From assembly GCA_021014945.1 (NCBI GenBank), contig MU266551.1, forward strand, positions 1 through 47,267: a DNA stretch of 47,267 nucleotides, given 5' to 3'. This document shows, in pieces, positions 1-10,363 of this stretch (the stretch's first letter is position 1; the number at the start of each line of letters is the position of its first letter). Source of the DNA: Leucogyrophana mollusca. Its lineage: Eukaryota > Basidiomycota > Agaricomycetes > Boletales. A model generated the notes under the pieces. That model was not told the origin of the DNA and searched no databases. It saw only the letters and a program-made list of their open reading frames with translations. The translations under genes and the position numbers were made by a program.

Positions 1-300
1 CCTGATCAAAAATGAACATCAACACGAATATTGAGGAACTGTCCAGTCGAAAATATAAGCCTGGCCAATACTGTCTAGTTCTGGACAGTGTACCACAGTG
101 TTATGTAGATCCCCAGACAGTAAATAAACGTTGACTAGGCTACTACGAGCATTCTGTCACAGCACTGGGACAGTACTGTCCCAGTACTGTGACAGAATAC
201 ACTCAACTGGACAGTCCTAGCCAGCTAGGTACCTTCCTGGGTGTTCTGGGGATGCCGGGAGCACTGTCCGGAGCTGTCCGGATCTGGACAGACAAGGGCT
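1..300. repeat. Cluster of CTGTCC/GGACAG motifs (likely transposon subterminal repeats)
   Basis: Eight copies of the hexamer CTGTCC or its complement GGACAG occur in about 250 bases (starting near 39, 83, 168, 176, 209, 264, 274 and 286), where about 0.1 would be expected by chance. Short motifs in both orientations near an end are typical of CACTA-type elements, whose transposases bind subterminal repeats. The Plavaka transposase stop lies about 1 kb to the right, so this is probably its 3' terminal region. The actual terminal inverted repeat and target duplication are not visible and may lie left of the window. Confidence 0.5.
151..198. repeat. 48-bp near-perfect palindrome
   Basis: The two 24-base halves are reverse complements except for one mismatched pair, at the 13th base from each end (C facing T's partner). 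The outer arms begin ATTCTGTCACAG and the centre is CAGTACTG. There is no spacer, so it could extrude as a cruciform. It sits inside the CTGTCC/GGACAG cluster and contains two of its copies. Confidence 0.85.
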
Positions 301-1330
301 GGTTTGCTGATGCGCCACGAATAGATATTCACCACGAGTGATGGCACCCAGCAGCGACAAGATTTGAGCGGCCATAATCGGACGCCGGTGCGGTGAAATA
401 TGAAGCCGCTACAGACGAGGTCAAGCGCAAATGACGGTCCGCCCTAAGTTGCGAGAACCGTGAGCTTTATATGCTTGTAACAGATGAATTGACGATCAAA
501 GTACCTGAAAACCTGTTACAAAGTTGTTTCAAATTCCGATTCATCAGTATCTTTCAGCCTTCGCCCCGGCTGGAGTATAGCCCAGCGGCGGTATCAGGGG
601 GGAGCCCAGGGCGCGGCGCAGATGAACACTTGATGAACACGAGCATCAATCCTGCTCTGTCGTGACATAGTCTCTCATAGTCTCGATACCAGACGTTTTA
701 GGAAGCGGAGTTAAAAACAACTAGGGTGGGGTTCTTGGAATTATGTAAGTGACAATGCCCCGGATTTTATCCACAGTTCCTACAAGTTCCTACACGCCCA
801 TTATAATAATTGAGCGCAACGTTACGGAGACCCTTTTGGGAGGAAGCCTTTCAGAACCCTCTAGGCGTGCTCAATTCTTAAAATGCACACAACACATAGG
901 GGGGGGGGGGGTCCATTTTTCTACCATTCATTTTTTGACGGTATAGTACAAGTATAGTAAGTCCAAATGCTACAGAAATATAAATCACACTCATATTTAT
1001 CCTTGAGTTGTTCCAGAAACATGACGACGCTGAAGGTGCACTAGCACATCCTCGTCAGCATGCCAAACACCTAAGCTACGACGCTTGAACTTCGGAGGGA
1101 AATTTTGTAATACACCATCTGCAAGACTCATGTCGTATTGGTGCAGGAGGATAATTACCAATAACTTCACTTCGTACATCAGGAAAATCCCCCCCCAGCA
1201 TTTCGACACAATTATCTCAAATTCCGGAAAACGTAGATAATTCTTACAATTGGAGGACGCGGAACACAATTGTCGTGAATAACAGCAACTTTGATCAAAT
1301 TCGAACACATTATAAGTATAAAGATAAAGA
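301..1330. other. Non-coding 3' flank of the transposase, with homopolymer runs
   Basis: No recognisable gene is present. There is a run of 13 G at 899-911 and a run of 8 C at 1189-1196. A minus-strand open frame of about 118 codons (997-1353) follows the transposase stop; its product matches no family I know, and it is probably element 3' sequence. A 31-bp fragment of P450 coding sequence lies at 632-662. Confidence 0.5.
632..662 (-). repeat. 31-bp fragment identical (one mismatch) to the P450 gene
   Basis: Thirty of 31 bases match positions 8146-8176, inside the P450 gene; the match begins GATGAACACGAGCATCAA. Read on the minus strand it encodes RAGLMLVFI, part of the P450 exon before its I-helix-like segment. 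Flanking bases do not match, so this is a short captured or residual gene fragment next to the transposon. Confidence 0.75.
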
Positions 1331-4300
1331 TTAGAAGATTGTATTGTATGCATGTCTATCTGTAAAGCAGTTTACGAAGAAAGTATTGCATTGATCCAAC
1401 ACATTGCTACTGGTCCATTCTCGAGGAGCTATCTGACCGAACTTCGGTATAAGATGAATGGAACGACGAATATCGACCACGGGGATGATACTGGACTGCC
1501 TCTCTCCATTGCGAATAGTACGAGAGACCTTGTACATGCCGTGGTTCATCTCTGGCCCGGGAGGGAATGGAGAGAACCACTCGACATACGCCAAGTGATC
1601 GGGAACATCAGCCCCGCGGAACATCATGCTCCTGGCCTGCTTCGGGAGTGAAAAAACGGCTCGAACCTGCGCTACTCGATATCCTGTGGGGGCACATCAT
1701 GAGAACTCTAAGCTGCGTAAATATAGGGTTGTGCCCCGCACCTTCGACACCTGTCTCCTTGCCGTCTCCCAAATTGACGAGCGCCGTGTCAAATCTGGCA
1801 GGAACCTCACGACCTTGGCGATCCTTCCTTTTCGGCTTCGCGTGAATTGAATCGACGGTGGAGGATTCGTCTTTTCGTCCTAGGCTGTCGATGGCATTGT
1901 AACGGATTTTATGATATACGGGTATGGTGCGGAGAGGGATAACAACGTCCTGGGCGGCGTCTTCTACTTGGCGAACGGTGAGACCGGGCTGAGTGACATG
2001 AACAGCAAACCTTGCAAGAGCTGCGCGGAAATAGCGTGCTCCGTACTGTGCCTCCAGTTTCGCGATGGTGACACCCTTGGCAGATGGGTGTTTTGCTACT
2101 TTGTAATCACGAAGATACAACTGACCGGGGGGTGCGTGTGCGAGCTCTGGGGGCCCACCAGTCTGGCGCCAGCATATGAAGTTATCATGATAGATCATCT
2201 TCTCTTTGCGTTCGAGCCACATAGTCATTTGCGAATATTCGTCCTTGTGGTTTGTTGCTCAATAGGCGTCCTTTGCGAGGTCTATGTGAAGACGTTCGGT
2301 ATATTCAGTATTGTAATTGTCTGTTGTCCCAAATCGTCGGATCATGAAGATGTAGTGTCGCAATGAATGGAGTTTAGGAAGTTCGAATGATGTGCGGATG
2401 CCGAGGTCAATGAAAATGGCCTTATTATCATGGAAGCGAGTGAGAGCGTCATCGAGCAGCTGGAGTGTCTCGTCCGAATGGCATGGATATTGTGCGAGGT
2501 ACAGGAAATCCAGAAGGCCGCGAATGGCGCGAACTAGTCGAGATGATGAGGCGTTGTTCGGAAGTCGAATGTCAATGATAATACCGAGAAGAAATCGGCA
2601 TATTTGGTTGTGCTCTGTGCCGCTGACGCGTGACAGTATGGATATGCCCTTCATGAATAGGCGGATGTTGTGGTTGGGGGGTAGCCGCTTGCACCGTGCG
2701 TCGATTTCGGCCTCACTATAAGTGGACTTGATCCACGCTATAAGATGCTTGATCATGCCCTGGTACAGTTGATGCAAGATGTCAGGTGTTATCGAACGGT
2801 AGATATCGCAGTAGGGGAGGCTCTGCCAGAAGGGATGATAGAGTGGTTTGATACTGACATCTCGACAAGCCCTCGTGAAGGCCAACGGGTCGCCGTCCGC
2901 TTTTTTGAGGGCGTCGAGTATTTCCTGCAGAGGACGGAAGTTGAATGGCTCATCAAGACTGCCCAGATCCCCTCGTGGAATATCGCACTCCGGACATTCT
3001 CCTGTCTTTGCTCCAGACAACAGCACTTGTTCGGGATAGTCGCCAATATAGCACGCAACTAGTGGGTGAGCACGACGAAGCACACCGTCGCCACTTGCCA
3101 TCACCACACCATTAGTCCCCGCATCCTTCAGAGGGCGCAGGACATGACTCATACATGTGTGGAACAGGTTCGCAATGGTTCGGCGACGAGCTGCTCGATT
3201 GGGGATATGTTCGAGTCGTGTAGTAGGGAGGTATGCGAGGAGTACTTGACCGCCACGGGATGGTTTTCGACGAATATCTTTAGGAAGATTGCCAATCGTC
3301 ATGTACACAGGATAGGCCGACTTGTTACGAAACATAGTAACTTGTGTCTTATCTGACGACAAGAGAATTGGTATGATTGTAGCTCCAGGCACCTTTCGTT
3401 CCAGTTTTATCTAAGGGGAAGTCCCTGGTCAAATTCGGACTGACTGAGGATATTGATATCACAACAAACCTGCGTATCCCACCACCATTTGCCTGTGTGC
3501 ATTTCGTGAAATAATCGCTGTGTTTGATCCTCATCTGAGTAGTGGCGTTCCGGTGCAAAAACAAGATATTGCGCGAACTTTGGATCTCCGTACAGTGCCT
3601 TCACACACTCTAATATGTCGTGAAAGTATACATCGAAGGCTTCACCCGCAACTTTGATTTCCTTCCGTTGAAATCGAGGCCGCTGAGAAGGTATCTTCTC
3701 ATCAATTATCCGATTCAGTTCTTGAGAGTTCTTGTAGGACAATCCGAGCGCTTCATAGAGACCCTCGATTGCAAGGAGGTCCGAGAATGCTGTTGAACCA
3801 GGCCCACGAAGTTTGGCCCAGCGTGCGAGCTCGTAATCGATCCGGGAAGTGAATGGTGCCCAAGTGTTGTCGGCTTCTTGTATCTTTTGTTGGTACGAAT
3901 TGTAAGGCGTTGCTGCATCGTTCCCAAGGGGGGCACCTGCGCTAGGGAGGGTAAAGTGCGCTATATATGGCCCACGCTGAAGGGGAACTTCTGCATCCCG
4001 TCGGTGATCACGATCAGCTATGGCTGCTGCCCCATCCTCCTCGTCCTCCATCGGCTCGTCTGGTTGAGGTTCTTCGGCATCTGGCTCCCATGCATTTTCC
4101 AACTCGGCATCATCACCATCCACCTCATCCTCTGTCGTGTCACCATCCTCAATATCTGAGTCTTCGGGCCATTCCAACTCGTCCTCACTGTAAGTCCCAA
4201 AAATATCGCCTTCGAACGCAACTGGCTGATCACCAACACCGTCCAGATCGCGAGCTGCATCGTTGCCCCCAGGTACAGCTTCTCCGGCTCAGTCTTCTTC

Positions 4301-4453
4301 TGCAGGGCCCCCATTGTCTGAGTCGTCTGACTGTGGAAGGTAGGTTTGGGTAGCACGGTAAATCACGACGCAAGGTGGATTCTCGGTCTGTGCCAGGTGT
4401 TGTGAATGTCCGGTGACAGAAAATTGTCGCTGGCAGCCGTCGCAGGTGATCAT
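1331..4453 (-). pseudogene. Plavaka-type (CACTA superfamily) DNA transposase, broken by two stop codons
   Basis: Cut-and-paste transposase of the Plavaka family, known from basidiomycetes. Reading 5' to 3' on the minus strand it starts with a zinc-finger-like motif (CDGC...GHSQHL...C, about 4450-4380), then an acidic linker, then the N-terminal block containing RIDYELARWAKLRGPGSTAF and KWWW, then the core (FRNKSAYPVYMTIGN, SGDGV, TGECPEC, TERLHIDLAKDAY) and the C-terminal block ([23 protein letters not shown]). Two canonical introns restore the frame: 3469-3411 (59 nt) and 1741-1684 (58 nt). Two in-frame TGA codons interrupt it, at 4291-4289 and 2261-2259; each is one C-to-T change from CGA (Arg). 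Without them it would be about 1,000 residues, a normal length for the family. Probably a recently dead copy. Family call very likely; whether any readthrough product forms is unknown. Confidence 0.9.
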
Positions 4454-4694
4454 CTTGCCAGGACCGTTGGAAATTCGAAATGTCGTTCGTGGCCCCAGGC
4501 AGTATGCGGGAACACGCACGATGGAGCTTAAAATGACTTAGCAATTCGGAGAAAAGTGGGAGGCTTAAGCGGTGAATTTTTCCTTGAAATTGAACCATTC
4601 TTTTATACCACTAACATCCCCGTCTCATCTTCTGTCGCTATACGAAAACCAAAACCCCCACATTCTTTTCTGACCGTCAGAATTTAATATACCG

Positions 4695-7220
4695 ATGTCC
4701 AAGCCTAAACTCACACCTACGGAAAAAGCACGAGAATCGCGTGCAAGGAATGCGGCAAGCGCAAGCCAAGATCGCGAGGGCATTTCGGAATCTACCAGTA
4801 TGTTGATTTTAAGGCTTACAGGCTGCAGAAATAACTCACGTGGAATTCGACCACAAGGACCACAGAGGCAGGCCATGACAGACGCCAAGAAAAACAAGGG
4901 TGTGTGTCCGCAGGTTCGAACCGGAGAGGGACACCCAGGTCACTGACTTTTACCAGTCTGGTTGTCGGGGAGCACGTCCCGCAAGCGCGCAGCGTCGTCA
5001 ACAACCGAGGCTGAAAAACCAAAGCAGGCACGAACTGGTCAGTAACTCTCCAATCCATGCAGTACTTCAAATCACTCACCTTGTTTTCCCGCTAGATCGT
5101 GGTTGTGAAGTTAAGCCTATGGAAACTCCTGGAGAAAACAAAAAGGAATTGCCCAAGCGCAGTAAGTCCGGCATTACGCTACAACTCACATTGCACTGAT
5201 CTTGCACGAGCTATTAATAAAACAGGCGCAAAGGCCAGCTGGAAGGGTATGGGAAAAACTGCATCCAGGCCAGGTGACAAGGAAGCACAGAACAGTGCAG
5301 ATCCGGAGGACGCGAGTGCCGAATCAAGCCAAGATGATGAGGCTCCGCAAGTCGATGACCGTGATGAAGAGGAGTCGGGTGACGATATCATCGACAGTGT
5401 GAAGGATAACCCAAAGAAGCTCAAAGCTGTGCTTGATCTTGAGGTGAGAGCACGATATAACCTTTTCTTGACGACTGTCCGATGTCATCACATATAGCGG
5501 CCACAGTTTTCGGATGATGGTCATGCAAACGCCGACGAGACCTATTCCAAGCCCTCGGCCCATGGCCATCGTCGCACTGTATCGACTACAAGTGTAGCTT
5601 CTTCGGGTGAGTATAACAGTATGAATAGCCCCGGACATCGTAGCAACTCAATCATTCTACTTAGGTATATCTGCTCCTGCCAGTACCAGCATCCCCTCTG
5701 ACAGTGAGATGTCCGAATCGTCCAACGACAACAAGTGCGTATCGCACTATCGCACACCCGCACTGCCAAAGAAGTCCAAGGCAGTCATCCCAGCTGTAGT
5801 ATACCTTTTTTCCTTGTGTCCACTTCCCCGATTGCTGACATCGGCTCGTCCTGCACTGTGTAGCCCACGAGTATCAAGTCGAAATCAAAGCATGTGTCCA
5901 CGTCTGAGACGGTCACTCTCAAGGCCAAGAAACTCGGAAAGCGAGAGGAGCGCCAGAAGCTTGAGGTCTGTCAGGCGATAAAACTCAAAGCTGACATCAC
6001 TCACCTGCCAGTGTCAATTAGCGACCAGTCTTTCACAGCGACAGCGATAACAATGTCAAACATGAAGTAGATTCCGACGGCTTGTCTGTCGATGATATTG
6101 CCCACTCCGAGTCTGTAGCGAACAGCGAGCGTTGTTGGGGTTCAAGCACTCAGCTCAAATTCAACTCACACGGCAAAGTCAACCTCACGGCTCAGCAGTC
6201 CCACATTCAGTCCCTTCTTCGTGCAGCTATAAGTCTTACTCACCAACATCTTGCCTTTGAGGACGCTTACCCCGACCTGAACGAGAAGAGACGTGTCATG
6301 GCCAACTTGCTGCTCACTGCGGCGAAAAGCGAGAACGGCTGTGCGGAAGTACGATCACGCCTGAAGAAAGATGCACCATATGTGAGGGTGCTCGCTCGAG
6401 TGGTACGTGGCACCAAGGCACACCCAGTATAGGCATAAAACGATGCAACGCTAATCCACCGAGCAGCCTGAAGGCCGTGTCAGCAAGTTCCGCAATGACT
6501 TCAAGGGAGCTGCTGAGCGTCGCGTGCCAGCTGCGCTTGGCCTTGAGAAAAATGCAGCTGGCAGGGAGAAGGCTGCAGCATTGCTTTGCAAGGATGCCTA
6601 CCTGTTCCCGCTCGATGCCAAGGTTTGCTTTTCATCCGCTTTTGCTACTCTTGAACACTGCATTGATGCGAGAACTAGGGCAATCCAATGCGCAACAAAC
6701 CTTTCCAAGCTCCCGCCATCCTCTATACTATCGAGGCTGCATCTTTCGAAAATCCTACCTGCGCGGGTATCAAATATCATCACCTCTTTACATCCACTCG
6801 AGACGACCGCTTGGATGAACTCGAGCTGCCTTGTGCAATGGTCGCTTTGGCAGCTACTGCAGTAAGTTGGTCTCCATTTCATTCACTCGTTTTGTGTGAT
6901 ATCTTGCTCCAGGTTCGAGCGGTCATCATGGACTATGCGTCCGAGGCAAAAGAGGCACTCGACTTCAACTCAACAATCTTCGCTGGAATATATGGCAAGC
7001 TCGTGGACAAGATCAACAATGTCTTCGAAGACAGTGAGAAAAAGTACCACTCGATGATGGCTACTCTGTACAACATGACCTAGTGAGTCTCCACATGTTC
7101 CCTACTATCCCGACACCTACTCATTACTTGTGTAGTGGTTCGAAGAGCAGCCAGAACGCTACAGCAAATGCCAGTAGCTCGACCATCGATTTTGATATGG
7201 ATGGCATGGCAGAGGATTAA
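4695..7220 (+). CDS. DUF6532-domain protein, about ten introns
   Basis: Not functionally characterised; the C-terminal half matches my recollection of the DUF6532 domain that is expanded in Agaricomycetes. The N-terminal half is Lys/Arg-, Ser- and acid-rich and looks disordered (KKLKAVLDLE, SDSDNNVKHEVDSDG). The conserved part runs from about 6200: AAISLTHQHLAFEDAYPDL, ALGLEKNAAGREKAAALLCK, NKPFQAPAILYTIEAASFEN, YHHLFTSTRDD, then VRAVIMDYASEAKEALDF. Clear introns include 5966-6021, 6403-6466, 6623-6678, 6862-6912 and 7083-7135, all GT...AG and all keeping frame; the first intron near 4800-4860 is less certain. The stop TAA is at 7218-7220. No internal stop was seen, so the gene looks intact. 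It is divergent from the transposase, with about 240 bp between their start codons, which raises the possibility that it travels with the element. Confidence 0.75.
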
Positions 7221-7333
7221 CACTCAGCGCTCGAGGTCGAGAAACGTATGATCGCTCGCTGTTATCTTTTTATCTCTTAGTATTCCACCCAACCCTCCTT
7301 TCTCTGATCTGCGTACAAAATGATACCCCTTGA

Positions 7334-9008
7334 CTAATCACAATCTAATTCCATTTCGTGTATATTGCGGTGTGATCCATCCCAGAAAACCGTGAGCGAT
7401 CCTCGAAAACCCACACCCTTCCGCGACAATTGTACACAATTGCCTGACAATTGACACCATTTGCATATATTTGAACGGCACCAAAGCAAAAGTTTTATTG
7501 GTGGAATGTTACACAATCTAGCACATTTGATAGAATTACGCGTGATTTCGTCGAATTGGTGAAGAGGGATTTTCCTGATGTACAAGGCAAGATGACGGCC
7601 CTTGCACTAGATATCATAGAATTAGCCAAAAATGAGGACAGATGACATAGCCAAGGACACACGATATGTTTTCCTGACCCCCAGCCGAAAAATGTGAGAG
7701 CGGTCCGCTGATTACTGCGAGGAAGTTGACCTGGAATGTTTTCGTTGTCCTCGCGAAAAACGAAACGGTCATATATGAACGTTTCAGCGTCAGGATACGT
7801 GGCTTCGTTGTGATGCGGAGCTCTGACGTCAGCCATTACATGCTCCCCCTTGCTGATGTGTATCGTTCGGCCGTCGCTTGTCAATTCTGTATCGCAGGTG
7901 GCTCGCCGGACAACTGTGGTTATAACTGTCAAGCGCATGGTCTCTCTGATCGCGGAATCTAGAAGCGAGAAGCCCGAACCGTCCATGACACACGGATCGG
8001 CCGCGAGTAACGAATTGAGACTGGTGAACTGCGAGTGAATAGTATGGTCCACCTCTTCACGGATTTTCGTCATTGCTTCGCGATTTGCTAGAAGAAAGGT
8101 TAGCACCCAGATTGCAGTGTTCATGGGGTTGATGTGGCTGCCCCAGATGAACACGAGCATCAACCCTGCTCTGTCGCTCCGGCCAAGTTTGTTAGCCTTG
8201 AACACTTCTATGACTCTGGAAATCAGCTCTCCTTCAGCTCCATCTCTCTCCATCTCCTCGATATAGTCCGCGAGGTGGTCCAGCAGGCGCTGGCGGGCCC
8301 GAGCAGACGGGTGGGGAAAGAAGGGGAGCTTATAGAGACGCGAGTAGATGCTCGAGTCCAGCATAATCAAGTCGTCATAAAAGCTGGTTGGAAATGAAGG
8401 CCGGAGCAGGGCACTACTTGTAGCTTCGAACAGGCTACGACCCACAAGCTCTTTTAAAGAGATGGATTGTCGAATGTGTGAGGAAAATGCCACATCGAGT
8501 TGAGACCGAAGCCTCGTGCCGAACTGCGGAGAAATGTCGATCAACGAGTGTCTCGTTAAATGGTGTGCAATTATCGGGAAGATTTCATGATGCAGTATTT
8601 CGCAGATGCGGTGTATGTCGTGGTTGATGGCACCGACACATCGTAGCAGCGCAATATGCATAACGTCAGCGTGGAGCGTTTCGTGGCGATCACGAAGGAC
8701 AGCGGCGATTGCATCTGCTGACGATACCACAACCATGCGACGGCCTCCAAGCAGCAGCTTGAATACATGACCATATCGCTTTCTATCCGCATATCAGAAG
8801 GCGAAACGGTATTCAGGTAATGGCACACATACCGGCAGGTATCTAGTAATGTGAATGGGTCGTGAGCAAAGATAAGGCCGGAACCAATCCATGGCAGCAT
8901 GCTACCAACAGCAGGGGGGTATTGGGGCTGTTGTTTGCGCAAACACACCCAGCCAATAAAGAGGAAAATCAGTGTGGCGAGAGCATCCAAGCATGCCATC
9001 GTAGACAT
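7334..9008 (-). CDS. Cytochrome P450 monooxygenase (CYP7/CYP8-like)
   Basis: Membrane-anchored haem-thiolate monooxygenase. The chosen ATG (9008) gives a hydrophobic N-terminal anchor (LDALATLIFLFIGWVCL) followed by a proline hinge (QPQYPPAVGSMLPW). Intron 8828-8779 joins DTCRY to RYGHVFKLLLGGRRMVVVSS. Further features are an I-helix-like segment (FIWGSHINPMNTAIWVLTFL), the K-helix ExxR (ETMR), and the haem loop FGWGSGKHICKGR, whose Cys codon lies just after intron 7662-7607. The I-helix Asn in place of the usual acid-Thr pair resembles the CYP7/CYP8 group. Total about 510-520 residues, normal length. After the haem loop the last 80 residues are not recognisably conserved, so the 3' end could hold an unseen intron or be degenerate. 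Substrate unknown. Confidence 0.85.
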
Positions 9009-9406
9009 TTTGAGGGATGAGGCTGCCAAGAAGACACCCCGGTACCCAGTTACTTAAGAAAAACTCGTCCATGAGGACTGCATGTGCGAGCTGAAGACAG
9101 ACCAGGGGCACATCCAATCCAGGTTACGAGAAGACACCTGTCAGCGACCGACGTCGGTGAAGTCGGCAACCTAACCATGCGAAGCTTTTCCCAAGCCATG
9201 ATCAAGCTATCTGAAAGACGTAAATAAACCATCCCCGGCCCCCCGGGCGAGAGTATTACAATTGTCAGATAAGGACTCAGCATCTCATTTTCTCTTTGTT
9301 AGCGCTCCGTTTGGTGTGGTTTAGGCAACCGGTAACCCGTGGAGGTATTTTAACCAAGACCACAAGATAAGTGCTTCGCTTGGCCATTCTGCAGATCCGC
9401 TATTCG
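9009..9406. other. P450 5' flank, nothing else seen
   Basis: This is the upstream region of the minus-strand P450 gene. I see no TATA box in a convincing position, no RNA gene and no coding sequence with family similarity. Confidence 0.4.
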
Positions 9407-9862
9407 TTACAGGTGAATATAACAGAAACTCGTCAAATCCATCGCATTCCTAGAAAAAAAATACTCTGGTTTACGGAAATACATTGCCTGCGGTTGATTG
9501 TGGCTTTGACAAATGATCACCGTGCCGTGTACTCGGCCGGGATGCTCGAAATGAATTTCATCTTCTCTGCTACAATCAGCACCATCGGGCTGCAAATTTT
9601 TCTCCGCGTGAACATACTTCAACCGAATCATCAGGATAAACCTCACCTGCATCCTTCCGGCAGCAAGAAGTGCCTGCACGGCCGAGTTTTCGGATCGCCG
9701 ACTCGAGCGTATCGGATATCTGTAGCGACCTTGCTGGAACTCTTCGAGGCACCAGAACCACGGTGCGTGATCTTGGCGCACAGAGAGGTCATTGCCAAAG
9801 ATGTTGTCAAAACCGACTGTTCGGATCTGTGAATCCATGGCGTCATTGGGAAGGCTATCCAT
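9407..9862 (-). CDS. Hypothetical protein, unrecognised
   Basis: I do not recognise this protein. A minus-strand frame from ATG 9862 begins MDSLPNDAMDSQIRTV and contains WFWCLEEFQQGRYRYPIRSS and FEHPGRVHGTVIICQSHNQP. A 57-nt stretch with GTGAGG and TTGCAG ends, positioned after AAGRMQ, is either a phase-0 intron or 19 in-frame codons. Its size and borders fit the introns of the neighbouring genes, which supports a real gene of about 130-150 residues. Composition is mixed, with aromatic and charged residues and no signal peptide or membrane segment. It lies between the P450 and RAD54B genes, all on the minus strand. It could also be a chance frame. Confidence 0.4.
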   Translation of the reverse strand: MDSLPNDAMDSQIRTVGFDNIFGNDLSVRQDHAPWFWCLEEFQQGRYRYPIRSSRRSENSAVQALLAAGRMQVRFILMIRLKYVHAEKNLQPDGADCSREDEIHFEHPGRVHGTVIICQSHNQPQAMYFRKPEYFFSRNAMDLTSFCYIHL

Positions 9863-10363
9863 GGTCCTTTCGACAGCGACTTGGTGTCCGATGCAAGCAG
9901 GGTTCCATGAGTTGGTCAACCGTCAAGCACAACTCGTAAACCAAACTGATACAACGCGAACTCAGCAGATTTGGACTCAACATAAAACGTACTCACTTTC
10001 GCCCCAAATTTGAGCACGCGTTTAACCTGTGCATACAGAACGTCGACGGAAGGAGAGCGCTATAAATAATAATATTTATATGGCTGCAACTGGATCAGAA
10101 AAGATCTCACGAGTGCTAACTCTATGGCGAAGACTCCATCGAAAGATTCGTCCATAAAATGAGGGAAAGCATCTCATAATCCATCAACTGCGCACAATGG
10201 GTATCAACTCAAAAAAGCAGAGCAGCGGCCTCACCGTGAACTCTAGCGAGACATGCAAATGTGTAGATCTATGTATGTATGTGCCAGAGTTGTATGTAGT
10301 CCATGCCCCGAGAACGGCGCAACAGTAAAATGCCGAATGTCTAGAAGTTACAATGTGTGATTG
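9863..10363. other. Intergenic, AT-rich inverted repeat with TATA-like core
   Basis: Between the orphan ORF start and the RAD54B stop. At 10061-10080 two 8-base arms (TATAAATA and TATTTATA) flank a 4-base spacer. This could serve as a TATA element about 200 bp upstream of the orphan ORF or as an AT-rich 3' processing region for RAD54B. Nothing else was seen. Confidence 0.35.

Noticed and set aside
899..911. Run of 13 G as a G-quadruplex element
   Set aside because: A single homopolymer without spaced G-tracts; more likely slippage or a sequencing-sensitive site.
2259..2261. TGA as a selenocysteine or readthrough codon in the transposase
   Set aside because: Fungi of this type lack selenoprotein machinery and the family has Arg-compatible sequence here; mutation of CGA is simpler.
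1331..4453. KDZ (Kyakuja-Dileera-Zisupton) transposase
   Set aside because: The RIDYELARWAKLRGPGSTAF, TGECPEC and TERLHIDLAKDAY blocks are those of Plavaka, not of KDZ elements.
4909..4945. GGTTCGAACC, T-loop-like sequence within GTGTCC/GGACAC arms
   Set aside because: No A box or complete tRNA fold around it; it lies in an intron of the DUF6532 gene and is best explained as chance palindrome.
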